Positions 33,168 through 43,264 of a DNA stretch of 64,000 nucleotides are shown one piece after another (the first letter of the stretch is position 1; every line of letters starts with the position of its first letter). The notes below the pieces were generated by a model. The model made no database searches and was not told the DNA's origin. It saw only the letters and a list, made by a program, of their open reading frames with translations. The stretch comes from Bradyrhizobium sp. CB3481 (lineage in GTDB: Bacteria; Pseudomonadota; Alphaproteobacteria; Rhizobiales; Xanthobacteraceae): the NCBI RefSeq assembly GCF_029714305.1, contig NZ_CP121647.1, forward strand, positions 5,166,501-5,230,500. Reading direction: 5' to 3'. The position numbers and the translations under genes were made by a program.

Positions 33168-35183
33168 TTAACGCACCCGAGCGCCGCCTGAGGGATGTAA
33201 TCGAACGAAGCGCTGCTCCCACAATCCCCGGAGCTCCTTGACGAGAGTTTCACGCCTAGCCTCCTCAACCGCAATTGTATCGAGAAGATCTGAGAGCACG
33301 GCTTCGCCCTCGATCCGCATCAGCAAATCGAACAACTCATGGGAAATACGCACGCCGTCACGGCTGGAGACGCTCGTACGGATCTTGCAAACTGTCTCCT
33401 GGCGGTCTCGGGCCGTGTAAGCGCGGACCCGATGAAGGGATACATAAAGAGGCAATGAAACGGAGAGCCCAGTCCAGTTTTCCAACGTCGCAGCCCGCTT
33501 TTTGACGAGAAACGAGCCGACCACCAGTCCATCCAGCTCTGTGGTCAGAAATGTGGCAATCGCATCTGCAACCGAGTCTACGATCGGCTCGGCATTGTTG
33601 TTAAACGAGGTATTGAGCAGAACTGGTATGCCCGTCCGCTTCTTGAACTCATTAATAAGTTCCCAGTAAGCCGGATTTGTCTTCCGCGATACTGTTTGCA
33701 GCCGCGCCGTACCATCAACGTGCGTGATGGCACCGAGCAAGCCACGCTTGGCCTCGCGCACGCGAACTACGAAGTTCATAAAGGGCAATTCGCGCGTGCC
33801 ATCCGGAAGATCGAAAAATTCGCACGCATCCTCCTCGAGCACTGATGGCGCGAACGGTCGATAGCCCTCACGCTTCTTGACCATCGCGTTGATCCGGTCC
33901 TTGTTCGTGGCAGGCCGCGGGTCGGCAAGAATGCTGCGGTTGCCAAGCGCGCGTGGCCCGAACTCCGAACGGCCTTGAACCCAACCGATCACGGCGCCAT
34001 TAGCCATCCAGTCGGCTGCATTCCTTGCCACGTCGCCGCTGTGTTCAATGTCGAGATGGCCGGCCCATGCATTCAGCTCCTGCTCTAGGGCTTGGTCGCC
34101 CCCAATATCAGGGCCCCAATAGACCTCCTGGAGTCGCTCACGCGGCGCGGGCCGTCCAAGCTCGTTAGACATCATTAGTGCAGCGCCTAACGCGCAGCCA
34201 GCATCGTGCGCCGCGGGTTGGACGAAGATGTCCTCGAACAGCCCTGAATACAGTAGCTTACCGTTCATGGTGCAGTTGTGGGCTACCCCTCCAGCTAAGC
34301 ACAACTGCCTCATACCGGTGGCCTCGCGATGATGCCGGAGAATGTGAAACACGATCCGCTCCAGCGCCTCCTGCAATGAGGCACTCACATCTCGATGCTG
34401 CTGCGTAAATGGCATCCCCTTTCGCCGGACTTGGATGTTGCGGAGCAACGTCGGACCGATGCGATCCAGGTAGACGCGGTAGCCACCACTGTCTAAAAGT
34501 TCGTAGAACTGCGTGAAGAGCTTGCGATAGGGAGCGGGATCCCCGTAAGGTGCAAGCCCCATGACCTTATATTCGTCGAATAAGCCATAACCGAGATATC
34601 GAATCGTCTCGAGATAAAACAGCCCTAAGGAATTGTTCTCTGGGAATGTTTCGAGTTGCGCAACTTCAGTTCCAGAACCTCGCGCCAAGAGGCCCGAGAG
34701 GAAATCACCGCCGCCATCGATTGTGAAGACCAAGCTTTGCTCGAATCCTGACATCGAAAATGCGCTGACGGCATGCGCCATATGGTGACTTACGAATGAG
34801 ACACGTGACGCGTCGACGTCCGTGCCGAACTCCTGCGCTAGTAAGTTCCGCAGCACGAGTTTGGCGTCCAATGGAATGCCGAGGTGCGGCTGGGAAACCA
34901 ACAACTGTTTGAGCATGGTATTTGAATAGGCCTCGGTCGCGTAGAACGCGATGTGATCGATGTCGCTGAGCTGCACTCCCGCGGCTGAAAGGCAGTATTG
35001 AATCGAACTACCCGGGAATTTGTTCGAGTGCTTGATCCGATTGAGGCGCTCTTCTTCGACCGCCGCAATCACCCGTCCGTCCCGGACGAGCACCGCAGCG
35101 CCATCGTGCAGAAATGTGTTTCCAAGCTCTAGGGGGTTTTCGTAAACTTTGTCTAGCCCGCCGCTCAACCCCAGACACAGCAT
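33168..35183 (-). CDS. nolO: NolO, Nod-factor carbamoyltransferase
   Basis: 671 aa, NodU/CmcH family. It carbamoylates the non-reducing GlcNAc of the Nod factor (O-3/O-4). The N-terminal actin-like Kae1/YrdC-type domain has FLHDGAAVLVRDGR, AAVEEERLNRIKHSN, VSHHMAHAVSAF (metal-binding His pair) and FTIDGGGDFLSG. The C-terminal carbamoyl-binding part has GWVQGRSEFGPRALGNRSIL and VLEEDACEFFDL. Length is that of the fused NolN-NolO protein. It is in the nodJ-nolM-nolO-nodZ part of the operon. Its C-terminal 110 residues and N-terminus also survive in the pseudogene at 6819. Confidence 0.92.
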   Translation of the reverse strand: MLCLGLSGGLDKVYENPLELGNTFLHDGAAVLVRDGRVIAAVEEERLNRIKHSNKFPGSSIQYCLSAAGVQLSDIDHIAFYATEAYSNTMLKQLLVSQPHLGIPLDAKLVLRNLLAQEFGTDVDASRVSFVSHHMAHAVSAFSMSGFEQSLVFTIDGGGDFLSGLLARGSGTEVAQLETFPENNSLGLFYLETIRYLGYGLFDEYKVMGLAPYGDPAPYRKLFTQFYELLDSGGYRVYLDRIGPTLLRNIQVRRKGMPFTQQHRDVSASLQEALERIVFHILRHHREATGMRQLCLAGGVAHNCTMNGKLLYSGLFEDIFVQPAAHDAGCALGAALMMSNELGRPAPRERLQEVYWGPDIGGDQALEQELNAWAGHLDIEHSGDVARNAADWMANGAVIGWVQGRSEFGPRALGNRSILADPRPATNKDRINAMVKKREGYRPFAPSVLEEDACEFFDLPDGTRELPFMNFVVRVREAKRGLLGAITHVDGTARLQTVSRKTNPAYWELINEFKKRTGIPVLLNTSFNNNAEPIVDSVADAIATFLTTELDGLVVGSFLVKKRAATLENWTGLSVSLPLYVSLHRVRAYTARDRQETVCKIRTSVSSRDGVRISHELFDLLMRIEGEAVLSDLLDTIAVEEARRETLVKELRGLWEQRFVRLHPSGGARVR

Positions 35184-35273
35184 CTTAATGCTCCATTACT
35201 TTTGGCAGAGGCCCCTACTGGCCTCATTTCAAAAATCATTCCAGCTAAGTCGGCTCGCCGTTGCGAAGGCCAG

Positions 35274-35594
35274 TCAGACGTCACGAACCTCCACGAACTC
35301 TTGCGTAAGGTCTGCACGACTCAAGGACATAAGCTCATCCGATCGTAGTGCCGGCGCTCCGTAGTGCTTATAGATTGCCTGGTTTGTCAGACTGATTTCC
35401 CTGCTAGCGATGTCGTGCTTTGTTCGCAGCACGGAGGCAGCATCTACGACTGTGCTTCCAATGAATGGTCGGCTGTTGACGAAAGATAACGCGCCGTGCA
35501 CTACAGATGTGACCTTTACAAAAACGCGTAGCGTCTGCGACTGCCGCATGCTGCGCCGTCCCACGCCGTTAGGGCCTACTTCACGGTACTGCAT
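35274..35594 (-). CDS. nolM: NolM-like small protein
   Basis: 106 aa at the position of nolM (nodJ - nolM - nolO), which is the main reason for the name. The frame includes FVKVTSVVHGALSFVNSRPF and SREISLTNQAIYKHYGAPAL. No motif, membrane segment or signal peptide stands out, and function is unknown. Start may be at residue 16 instead. Distance to nodJ is 33 bp. Confidence 0.5.
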   Translation of the reverse strand: MQYREVGPNGVGRRSMRQSQTLRVFVKVTSVVHGALSFVNSRPFIGSTVVDAASVLRTKHDIASREISLTNQAIYKHYGAPALRSDELMSLSRADLTQEFVEVRDV

Positions 35595-35627
35595 CGTATG
35601 TCTCCATCCTTTCTGCCGAACGTCGCG

Positions 35628-36416
35628 TCAGCGCATCAGGCGTCGACGAAACAGCGCCGTCGATAGGAAAAACGGCAGCACCGCGTATATGCAAAGCGCG
35701 CTGATATGCATGATGACACTGCCGGCCGGGCGTCCAAGCATCGCTGGCCGAATGAGGTCGACCGAATGTGCTAGCGGCAATACGCCAGCCACGCTTTGAA
35801 CTACGCTGGGCAGCTGGGCTATCGGAACGACTGCGCCGCAGAGGAAGATCATCGGCGTGATGAAGAGCGTCTGGTAGAACACAAAGTATTCGTAACTGGG
35901 CGCAAGCGATATGACGACCATCGCAAGGCTCGCGAAGACGAGGCCAGTGAGGGCGATTATTGGCAGTACATAGAGGATTGATCGCCACTCAGCATATCCC
36001 AGCGTAGCGGCAACAATCGTGATTACAGTTCCGGCCAGAACGGCCTTGGTCGCTGCCCACGCCAATTCACCGAGAACGATGTCGCCCAGCGTGAGCTGTG
36101 TGCATAAAATTGCTTCCCAGGTGCGCTTGGCATCCATGCGGGCGAAAGCCGCGTACATCGTTTCGAAGGTCGCGGAAACCATCGCACTCGTTGCAACCAT
36201 GCCAGCCGCCACAAACGCGATGTATGACGCGCCGTCAACGCGCCCCACTATCATTCCGAGACCAAAGCCGAGACCAAAAAGATTCGTCAGAGGATCGACA
36301 AGATTCCCCAGAAGCGATGCAAGCGCAACTTTCCTCCATGCCAGAAAATTGCGACGCCATACCGAGACCCAGTTGTAGGCGTTCCCGGGCATGGCCGCCG
36401 CATAGTCGTCACCCAT
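35628..36416 (-). CDS. nodJ: NodJ, Nod-factor ABC exporter membrane subunit
   Basis: 262-aa ABC-2-type permease with six predicted membrane segments (e.g. [13 protein letters not shown] region, [37 protein letters not shown]). With NodI it exports lipochitooligosaccharides across the inner membrane. The ATG at 36416 begins three bases after the nodI stop; an in-frame GTG sits one codon earlier. Confidence 0.94.
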   Translation of the reverse strand: MGDDYAAAMPGNAYNWVSVWRRNFLAWRKVALASLLGNLVDPLTNLFGLGFGLGMIVGRVDGASYIAFVAAGMVATSAMVSATFETMYAAFARMDAKRTWEAILCTQLTLGDIVLGELAWAATKAVLAGTVITIVAATLGYAEWRSILYVLPIIALTGLVFASLAMVVISLAPSYEYFVFYQTLFITPMIFLCGAVVPIAQLPSVVQSVAGVLPLAHSVDLIRPAMLGRPAGSVIMHISALCIYAVLPFFLSTALFRRRLMR

Positions 36417-36419
36417 CAC

Positions 36420-37334
36420 TCATTTCTCCATCTCGCGCCCGGTTAGCCGCAAATAGACATCCTCAAGGTTTGGAGGCCGCTGCAGCAGTCTTAAACCGGC
36501 ATACCCGCGCAGCCGCACGCGCACCTGCTCCGGATCCGGCGCATAGCAAAAGAGCGTCTCGCCACTTACTTCGATCCGCCGCGCGTACGGCTTGATCAGC
36601 ACGCACAGCTCTTTCGGATCACCGCCATAGATCTCGATAACGTCGCAGCCGATCTGCTCATCGATCAGCGTAAGCGGCTTGCCTTCGGCGATCTTGCGTC
36701 CTTCATCAAGTACACACAGCCGATCGCACAACCGCTCGGCCTCTTCCATGAAGTGGGTGGTCAAGAGAATTGTCTTGCCGCGAGCCAAAAGCAATCGCAG
36801 CCGTTCCCAGATCAGATGGCGTCCGTGCGGATCAAGACCGGTGGTCGGCTCGTCCATTATCAGCACATGCGGATCGTTGATCAGCGCACGTGCGAGCGTC
36901 AGCCGCCGCTTCATACCGCCGGATAATTGGGCAACGCGCGCATTCGCTTTGCTCTCGAGGCGAGCGAAGGCAAGCAGTGGCGGCACGATCGCTTCAATCT
37001 CGGGCGCTCTCATGCTGAAATAGCGCCCGAATATCAGCAGGTTCTCGCGCACGGTGAATTCGAGTTCAAGGTTGTCGAACTGCGGCACAACGCCGATCCG
37101 CATGCGTGCCAGCCGAGCGCGTGCCGGCACTGGCTCGCCGAGCACGGTGATCTTGCCCGCGTCCGGCCGCACCATACCGAGGACCATACGGGCAATCGTA
37201 CTCTTGCCCGCGCCGTTCGGCCCCAGCAGGCCAAAGCACTCCCCCGGTGCAACAGCGAATGACAGGTCGTTGACGACGGCCTTGTCGCTATACGACTTTC
37301 TTACGCCGTTAAGTTCGATTGCTGTCGTGCTCAT
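36420..37334 (-). CDS. nodI: NodI, Nod-factor ABC exporter ATPase
   Basis: 304 aa. Walker [10 protein letters not shown] (38-46), Q-loop VPQFDNLE, signature [15 protein letters not shown] (from 137), Walker [16 protein letters not shown] and H-loop [11 protein letters not shown]. Works with NodJ. Starts nine bp after the nodU stop, so it is in the same transcript. Confidence 0.95.
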   Translation of the reverse strand: MSTTAIELNGVRKSYSDKAVVNDLSFAVAPGECFGLLGPNGAGKSTIARMVLGMVRPDAGKITVLGEPVPARARLARMRIGVVPQFDNLELEFTVRENLLIFGRYFSMRAPEIEAIVPPLLAFARLESKANARVAQLSGGMKRRLTLARALINDPHVLIMDEPTTGLDPHGRHLIWERLRLLLARGKTILLTTHFMEEAERLCDRLCVLDEGRKIAEGKPLTLIDEQIGCDVIEIYGGDPKELCVLIKPYARRIEVSGETLFCYAPDPEQVRVRLRGYAGLRLLQRPPNLEDVYLRLTGREMEK

Positions 37335-37343
37335 GCGCCCACG

Positions 37344-39050
37344 TTAGCCCGCAAGAAGTCGCTCGGCGGGAGCTGGCTGTGCTGCGAGCTTTTTTCGCCA
37401 GAGCAAGCCGTCGCACCAGACGTGTTCAACGCGCCCCCACTCGCAAGCCGCTGCGGCATCCGGAAAAAACCCACGTCCATGGTGGTTGGCGCTCGTATTG
37501 CAAAGTAGCGGAATGCCGGTGAGTTTTTCGTATTCGACGAGGAGCTCGGCCACCTTGTGCTGAGAGGTTCTTGGAACGGTCTGCAATCGCGCAGATCCGT
37601 CGAGATGTAGAACAGCGGGGATTTTGTCCCAGCATTCTGTCCGTATCTGGTGATCGAAAAGCATGTAAGGATCCGGCGTTCCGGGGCTGAAAATTTCCGG
37701 CGCACGGTCCTCAAGGCATATCGGCGCCACTGGCCGGAAGAGCTCACGAAGCTTGATGTCGTTGAGATGGTCCTTCATTCCCGCCGATGTCGCGGCTGCG
37801 AGAATGCTTCTGCCGCCCAATGCCCGTGGTCCAAGTTCGGCGCGACCGGCGAGGAACACCACGGGCTTGCCGCTCGTGAGGATCATAGCAAGTTCACGCA
37901 TACTGCATGGCGCAGAGTCCCATTCGGAGGATACGTCGCTGCCTGCCAGGGCCGGGCCACTATACACCGACCATTGCAGCGGGACGAAGCCTTTCTCCGC
38001 CGCCATTGCGGAGCAAGCGGCGCCGATTGCCGAGCCGCTGTCATTCGGAAAGGGCGGCACCCAAACAGCATCGAACAGTTCGGTAGCCCGTAGTGCACTA
38101 TTCCATTTGATATTGAGACCGCAACCACCGGCTATGCATAAATTGCGCGGTCCAGGACGTGAATGCCGCTGCAAAGCAAGGGCCATTTCCCGGACGAGGA
38201 GCCGCTCGAGGAAACTATGAAAGGATGCAAGTATGTCTTCGGGCAGCTTGGTCTTTAATCGGAGCGCGCTCGTGTCGAAAAAGTCGTGCGTAGCTTCGAG
38301 TGAGCCCTCCGCGCTGTTGATCTGCGCACGGTAACGAAGCGCTTGCTCCGTGTCGCCCGCAAAGCGGTCCTCGTATAGCTCTTGAAACACCGCAACGATG
38401 TCTTCATCAACAGACCCGAGCGCGATATAAGCCATCAGCTTGCCGGCAACACCTAGATCCCAGCTGGTACGGCTCGTCCGTTTATAGGGTCCGAAGTGAT
38501 GGCCCGCGACAGCATAAGCATGACCTATGATCGGAAATAAGCATTCGATAAATCGCGCGCCGCTGGGTTCTACGCAGTAGAGACGTGGAAGGATGCACCC
38601 GTCCCATATCAGGCAGAAGGCGGGTTGTCCGGCTTTGGCAAAAGGACTCGTGCAGTATGCGGAGGCCACATGGCCCGTGACGTGCGGATAGCTTCTATAC
38701 GGGAAGACCCCGCCGTCGAGCATCAGACTAGAACCGTCGCGCGAAGTGAGAAGGCCTTCGGCCTGGCGCTCAACATACGGCGCCCCTTTGAGACTGATAG
38801 GTGTGGCCCCACTGAGGACCTGGAATTGCGACTCGACCTCCCCGTCCCAGCCGTCGATGACGAACTGGTCAATATCGTCCGGCTCCAGACCGTGCTCCCT
38901 CAAAGCGACAACGACTGCGTCAAGATTGTCGATGGTTTGATACCGCGGATTGTTGCCCCGTTTCTCCTGCTCGACGCCAAAGACCAGCCGTCCGTCCTCG
39001 ACAAGAGCGACCGCCCCGTCATGCGTCAGCTTGATACCGCAGATCCGCAT
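37344..39050 (-). CDS. nodU: NodU, Nod-factor 6-O-carbamoyltransferase
   Basis: 568 aa. Transfers carbamoyl from carbamoyl phosphate to O-6 of the non-reducing residue. N-terminal MRICGIKLTHDGAVALVEDG and VFGVEQEKRGNNPRY; metal-site HVTGHVASAYCTSPF; GRAELGPRALGGRSILAA in the C-terminal domain. Begins 13 bp after nodS. Related to nolO but distinct in length and sequence. Confidence 0.95.
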   Translation of the reverse strand: MRICGIKLTHDGAVALVEDGRLVFGVEQEKRGNNPRYQTIDNLDAVVVALREHGLEPDDIDQFVIDGWDGEVESQFQVLSGATPISLKGAPYVERQAEGLLTSRDGSSLMLDGGVFPYRSYPHVTGHVASAYCTSPFAKAGQPAFCLIWDGCILPRLYCVEPSGARFIECLFPIIGHAYAVAGHHFGPYKRTSRTSWDLGVAGKLMAYIALGSVDEDIVAVFQELYEDRFAGDTEQALRYRAQINSAEGSLEATHDFFDTSALRLKTKLPEDILASFHSFLERLLVREMALALQRHSRPGPRNLCIAGGCGLNIKWNSALRATELFDAVWVPPFPNDSGSAIGAACSAMAAEKGFVPLQWSVYSGPALAGSDVSSEWDSAPCSMRELAMILTSGKPVVFLAGRAELGPRALGGRSILAAATSAGMKDHLNDIKLRELFRPVAPICLEDRAPEIFSPGTPDPYMLFDHQIRTECWDKIPAVLHLDGSARLQTVPRTSQHKVAELLVEYEKLTGIPLLCNTSANHHGRGFFPDAAAACEWGRVEHVWCDGLLWRKKLAAQPAPAERLLAG

Positions 39051-39062
39051 AGTACCTCCATG

Positions 39063-39689
39063 TCAACGCTGCCGATTCGATCGGCTCGATCGAAAGGGAT
39101 GCCGAAAGCCTGCGATCAGGCAATCTTCGTTAACCGACTCGCCCCGACAGTGCACACGCTCTACCTCGATCAACGTTTCGTTCAACATGGCGATGACCGT
39201 CTCGGCACCGGCAGCGTGACCCCAGCGCTGGCAATTGGCATCACGCGCGGATCCGAAAACCAGATGACCATCTGGCGCAAGCATACCCACCACGTTGCTG
39301 ATCGCCGCGCGCATCTCGGGCACGTCACTGAGGTAATAGAGAACTTCCGCCATGACGATTAGATCAAACCGCTCCGCAGTCGAGAACTGTTGGATGTCGG
39401 AGACCACCCAGTTGGTGTGTGACCACCTTTTCGTCCGTTGGCACGCTCGACCAATTGCTCGCGGCACGACATCGACCACGGTCAGTCGTTTGCAGTGAGG
39501 TGCAAGCTTTTCCGTGAATGCGCCGGCCGCGCACCCGACTTCGAGCGCATTTGTGATGAAGCCTTGAGAAAGCGACAGGCGCAGCATTTGCGTGTGACGC
39601 TCCCGCTCGAACTGATTACTGTCGAGCCGCCACGGATCGTCGGCAGTTAGTTCTTGCTCTAATATTTGATAATTCCTATTCAACTTCAC
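39063..39689 (-). CDS. nodS: NodS, Nod-factor N-methyltransferase
   Basis: 208 aa, SAM-dependent. It N-methylates the deacetylated non-reducing glucosamine made by NodB before acylation by NodA. SAM motif I is ALEVGCAAGAFTEKL (48-62), with acidic RLTVVDVVPRA and the post-motif LIVMAEVLYYLSD. Lies between nodC and nodU as usual. C-terminal RSSRSNRQR is basic. Confidence 0.94.
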   Translation of the reverse strand: MKLNRNYQILEQELTADDPWRLDSNQFERERHTQMLRLSLSQGFITNALEVGCAAGAFTEKLAPHCKRLTVVDVVPRAIGRACQRTKRWSHTNWVVSDIQQFSTAERFDLIVMAEVLYYLSDVPEMRAAISNVVGMLAPDGHLVFGSARDANCQRWGHAAGAETVIAMLNETLIEVERVHCRGESVNEDCLIAGFRHPFRSSRSNRQR

Positions 39690-39783
39690 GCTTCCCTTTA
39701 CCTCGATAAAAGAGCACGATCACTTCCGCACTGTCGACGCGTCCGAGGTCACCAACCTCGGCGAGCCGCGAGAACGATCCGTA

Positions 39784-41076
39784 CTACGAATTGACCCCAG
39801 ACATTTCCGAAGCTCCTGTGACGTTCGCTCCAGCGATCGGGCTTCGGATGACGACCTGCTTTTCAACCCCGTTCGGCAGGTTGGCAGCTTTCCGTGACAG
39901 CCAATCGCTATTGCTCAATGTACACAACGCGTAGGCCTTCACGGGGAGTAAGAGAAAGAGGTTGATGAGTGTGTGCAGAGAAAAGCCAAGAAATCGAAGT
40001 TGGCGAGCACGAATGGCTGCCACGCTGCAGCGGACGATGGTCATTGCTGCGATCATGACGCACGTCCACCACGGCAGTGTGGCCGTCAGTGCGACCTGCG
40101 CGAGCCCCGTTAGCAGTGACAGGGCGAGCAATAGCGGCCCGAGATTCTGCCCGACAACATCTAGCGTGAGATAGCGATCAAGTCCGGAGAGCAGGCGCAG
40201 CGCAAGCAGCGTGTCCCGGAAAGTACTCCGTGCCCAACGGAGTTGTTGGCGCAGATAGGGCCTTAAGCTATCCGGGACCACTGTTGCAGCGATGGCATCC
40301 GGAACGTACTCGGTTCGAAACCCTGCTTTCAGCATGAGAATCGTAAGATGCCGATCCTCACCGAAGTCGCTTGGCTTTCCCCGAAACAGTTGTGTCTCGT
40401 ACTGATCTAGCAGCAAGAGAAGCGCGGACCGGCGGTACATTGCACAGGGGCCGCAGCAACACATCACGGCACCGAAGCGAGCCTGCGCCGCGCGCTCTTC
40501 GTTGCAGGCCAACCAGTATTCCATATCGATCAACCGGGTCAGCCAGGTGTTGCTCCGGTTGCTGGCTGTCAACTGACCCATGGCCGCGCCGATCGCTGGA
40601 TTGTTCATCTTGCGCGCAAGTTTCGTGATTACATCGCTGGCAAGAATTGTGTCGGAGTCGACGTTCAGTACCAACTCTCCGGATGAGCGCCGTATCGCGG
40701 TGATCTGCGCCTTTCGCTTGCCAACATTCTTGCGCAGCAGAACGAAGCTGAACCTTCGATCTTCCGCGTAGGCGTCGTGGATCGGCGCTACAGCATCGAG
40801 ATTTCCGGAACCGTCATCAACTACATAGACTCTCAGACTTCCTGCGTAGTCCTGACTTGCGATGGACTCTAGGCACGCCGAGAGCGTACGCGGGTCCTCG
40901 TTGAAGCTGGGGACGATGACATCCACGCTCGGTAAAAAATCGACGTCGACTACGTCGTCCGGCAGCGATGAAACGTCGACCGGCAGAGCACAAAGCGTCT
41001 GCACACTCTTATAGACAGTCGAGAGCAGCGCATAAGACAAGATAGCGACAGTGCTGGTTGTGGCAAGCAGGTTCAT
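39784..41076 (-). CDS. nodC: NodC, chitooligosaccharide synthase
   Basis: 430 aa, GT2 family, inner membrane. It polymerises GlcNAc from UDP-GlcNAc into the Nod-factor backbone. One N-terminal membrane segment; catalytic motifs DDGS (87-90), DSD (140-142), GED (239-241) and QQLRW (277-281); then a hydrophobic C-terminal cluster (LLLALSLLTGLAQVALTATL and others). The start is 14 bp after the nodB stop. All catalytic residues are intact. Confidence 0.97.
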   Translation of the reverse strand: MNLLATTSTVAILSYALLSTVYKSVQTLCALPVDVSSLPDDVVDVDFLPSVDVIVPSFNEDPRTLSACLESIASQDYAGSLRVYVVDDGSGNLDAVAPIHDAYAEDRRFSFVLLRKNVGKRKAQITAIRRSSGELVLNVDSDTILASDVITKLARKMNNPAIGAAMGQLTASNRSNTWLTRLIDMEYWLACNEERAAQARFGAVMCCCGPCAMYRRSALLLLLDQYETQLFRGKPSDFGEDRHLTILMLKAGFRTEYVPDAIAATVVPDSLRPYLRQQLRWARSTFRDTLLALRLLSGLDRYLTLDVVGQNLGPLLLALSLLTGLAQVALTATLPWWTCVMIAAMTIVRCSVAAIRARQLRFLGFSLHTLINLFLLLPVKAYALCTLSNSDWLSRKAANLPNGVEKQVVIRSPIAGANVTGASEMSGVNS

Positions 41077-41090
41077 AGGGACCCGTCTGT

Positions 41091-41750
41091 TCAGTGAGGT
41101 TGAGGAAGCGAGCGGACTGCAAAGCCACGGTCATGCATTGCCGGAATCAGGTGGGAAAGCGACTTGAGTGTCTGGTCGCGCAGACAAGCGTGAGTGCCCC
41201 TTCCCAGCTCATCGGGAGGACATCCGTCGTGCAGGAGAACAATTGCACCCGGCCGCAGAGAGGCCAGCACTGTCTCGACAATCGCGTTTACCCCAGGACG
41301 AGACCAGTCTCGCGGATCGACCGACCAGTGTAGGGCAGCCAGGCCAGCCCTCGCTGACGTAGCGAGCGCTTCTTCGGTCCACACCCCATAGGGCGCTCGC
41401 ATGTGCCGCACCGAGGCCTCCGGGCATGCCATCCTGATGACGCGGCTCGCCGCTAGTATTTCATGTTGGACTTCAGCCGGTTCGCATCTGGATAGGTCCG
41501 GGTGGTTCATCGTATGGTTTGCGACTTCGTGCCCTTCTGCGACCATTCGTCGGATCAGTTTCGGCTGCTTTGCGGCGTATGCGCCGATGACGAAAAACGT
41601 CGCCGGCACCCGGTGTTCCGCCAGCACGTCGAGGACGTCTGGTGTGCAAAGCGGATTAGGACCGTCGTCAAACGTCAAATAGACGTTGCGATGTCCGGCG
41701 GGCTCGGCGCACTCGGTACGCGCTGCGGACAAGCAGTTGAGATATTTCAT
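41091..41750 (-). CDS. nodB: NodB, chitooligosaccharide deacetylase
   Basis: 219 aa, CE4 deacetylase that removes the acetyl group from the non-reducing GlcNAc. NodB homology motifs: TFDDGPNP (26-33), NHTMNH (78-83, metal His), RAPYGVW and LHDG near the C-terminus. Its ATG overlaps the nodA stop as ATGA, so translation is coupled. Confidence 0.97.
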   Translation of the reverse strand: MKYLNCLSAARTECAEPAGHRNVYLTFDDGPNPLCTPDVLDVLAEHRVPATFFVIGAYAAKQPKLIRRMVAEGHEVANHTMNHPDLSRCEPAEVQHEILAASRVIRMACPEASVRHMRAPYGVWTEEALATSARAGLAALHWSVDPRDWSRPGVNAIVETVLASLRPGAIVLLHDGCPPDELGRGTHACLRDQTLKSLSHLIPAMHDRGFAVRSLPQPH

Positions 41751-42382
41751 AGCTCTGGCCCGTTCCGATCAATCATCGTACCGGTCGGCCACTCGCTGAT
41801 CGGCCGTCCAATTGGTATCACCACAACGAGCACGTCTTCGGTGCGCGTGGGCGACAGGTTGGGATACACATCTGGGAGGGTGGAGCGCACGCGAACGCCC
41901 GAGAGCACGGTAGCCAGACCCGGCCGCTCGAGCAGTCTTGTAAGATGTTCTTTCAGTGCATGCCGAACCGCGCCGAAGCCGAATGGAACGCCAAGCTGCT
42001 GGAGTACTGGATACATTACGCGTCGCACTGAGTGGGCGATTCCGAGCCCCTCAAGATCCGGACGTACACCGTACAATCCTAGTTCGGCGACTAACAAGTC
42101 GACCTCTCCGACCTTGATGAAGCGGCGCAGTGCACCGATGTGAGCAGCTACGCCGCGCGTGTCGTAGCCGATCACCCGGACCTCTGGCCTCGCGCCGGCC
42201 CAACTTCGCCCCCCTTCGAATGGATCTGCATTAAACTTGCCGGTCGGTCCGTAGGTCTTTCGAAAGAACTCGGCCAGTTCGATGTGGTCGGCGAGTTGCA
42301 ATTCACTTTCCCAGCACACCTTCCACCGCACCTGAGAGCGCATAGAGGGACCTCCCGCAGAATTGGACGCGACTATATTCAT
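41747..42382 (-). CDS. nodA: NodA, Nod-factor N-acyltransferase
   Basis: 211 aa. Attaches the fatty acyl chain to the free amino group left by NodB. Family sequence throughout: [66 protein letters not shown] at the end. The ATG at 42382 is chosen for family length; it overlaps the stop of the preceding gene (ATGA). The sequence GGPSMRSQ gives a later possible start. Confidence 0.96.
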   Translation of the reverse strand: MNIVASNSAGGPSMRSQVRWKVCWESELQLADHIELAEFFRKTYGPTGKFNADPFEGGRSWAGARPEVRVIGYDTRGVAAHIGALRRFIKVGEVDLLVAELGLYGVRPDLEGLGIAHSVRRVMYPVLQQLGVPFGFGAVRHALKEHLTRLLERPGLATVLSGVRVRSTLPDVYPNLSPTRTEDVLVVVIPIGRPISEWPTGTMIDRNGPEL

Positions 42383-43149
42383 GGCCGCACCTGCGCATCG
42401 TGCAGCATCTGAGAGTGGAGTTGATGCACGTGAGCCCATCTCGCTCGCTGAATGGTTTGGTTCTCTAATGGGACCTGCCGGCACGTAGCGCGCGCGCCCT
42501 GTCCTCTCCAGGATGGACCGTAAGCAGATTGGTGGGGATTGCCTTCCCAGATGCGACCAGATGCTCGCATCAATCGACGGTCCTCCCCGCCCAACTCCGT
42601 GTCGGCGCTCAAGCTGGACGCGATGAGGAGGCGGTTGAAGTTCAGCAAGTCATCTGCGCTGTTGAGCGGTTCTCGGACGTAATCCATCGAAAAACGCCTG
42701 TCCGTCGGCGCCACACGGACCGCTTGTTCGGCATCTACGACGGACACGACATTTAGCCTTGGTGCCATTCGCACCAAATCTACTTCGCACTTCCGCTCCG
42801 TTCTCTGATCGATCTGATCGAGATGGACGCGCGATCCATTTGGCCGAAGTGCACAAGAATTTGGCACTTGCAATCGATTCCGGCGTCCTTGCGAAGCTAC
42901 GACCACGTCGAGCGCTGGTTCTGCAGCACGCAGATAAGCGGCCGATATACGCAAGGCTGGGAATACTATACGAAGGTTTATCGGCAGTCGGCGCCAATGC
43001 GATCTACGCGACGCTTGTCGCATCGAGCCCAAGCGATGCAGCTTGCGCGGGCCGCCAAACCTAGCCGCAATGGACACACGGCTCGGTTGATGCTCAACAC
43101 ACACCTGGAATTTTTTTCTCTCAAAGCCAGGGCAAAGAATATTAATCAT
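42379..43149 (-). CDS. NodY/NodK-like first gene of the nod operon
   Basis: The first frame after the nod box, 256 codons, ending by ATGA overlap with nodA. Bradyrhizobium operons carry nodY or nodK of unknown function at this place, so the assignment is positional. Parts look protein-like ([40 protein letters not shown]), while the N-terminal half is Arg-rich. The ATG at 43149 is about 30 bp after the expected transcript start; internal ATGs (e.g. at LVRMAPRL or SMDYV) would give a shorter protein closer to what I recall for NodK. Not required for Nod-factor backbone synthesis in the known cases. Confidence 0.5.
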   Translation of the reverse strand: MINILCPGFERKKFQVCVEHQPSRVSIAARFGGPRKLHRLGSMRQASRRSHWRRLPINLRIVFPALRISAAYLRAAEPALDVVVASQGRRNRLQVPNSCALRPNGSRVHLDQIDQRTERKCEVDLVRMAPRLNVVSVVDAEQAVRVAPTDRRFSMDYVREPLNSADDLLNFNRLLIASSLSADTELGGEDRRLMRASGRIWEGNPHQSAYGPSWRGQGARATCRQVPLENQTIQRARWAHVHQLHSQMLHDAQVRP

Positions 43150-43206
43150 CCTGGTATCTCTGAATTCGATTTCTCAATTGATGTTTTGCTATCCGTCATT
43201 TCGTAA

Positions 43207-43253
43207 AATTGGTAAAATCGATTGTTTTGATGGAAAACATTCACACCATGGAT
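43207..43253 (-). promoter_or_regulatory. nod box
   Basis: Minus strand begins ATCCATGGTGTGAATG, then TTTTCCATCA and AAACAATCGATTTTACCAAT, a near-perfect match to the 47-bp NodD-binding consensus including its AT-rich end. It drives nodY/K-ABCSUIJ leftward and lies 12 bp from the divergent nodD1 start, so NodD1 can control itself from the same site. It is the only nod box found in the window. Confidence 0.95.
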
Positions 43254-43264
43254 AAGTGGAGATC

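Noticed and set aside
42759..43206. Plus-strand genes opposite the first nod-operon gene
   Set aside because: Open but without motifs, and they would run into the nod box and nodD1 region; the minus frame fits the operon better.
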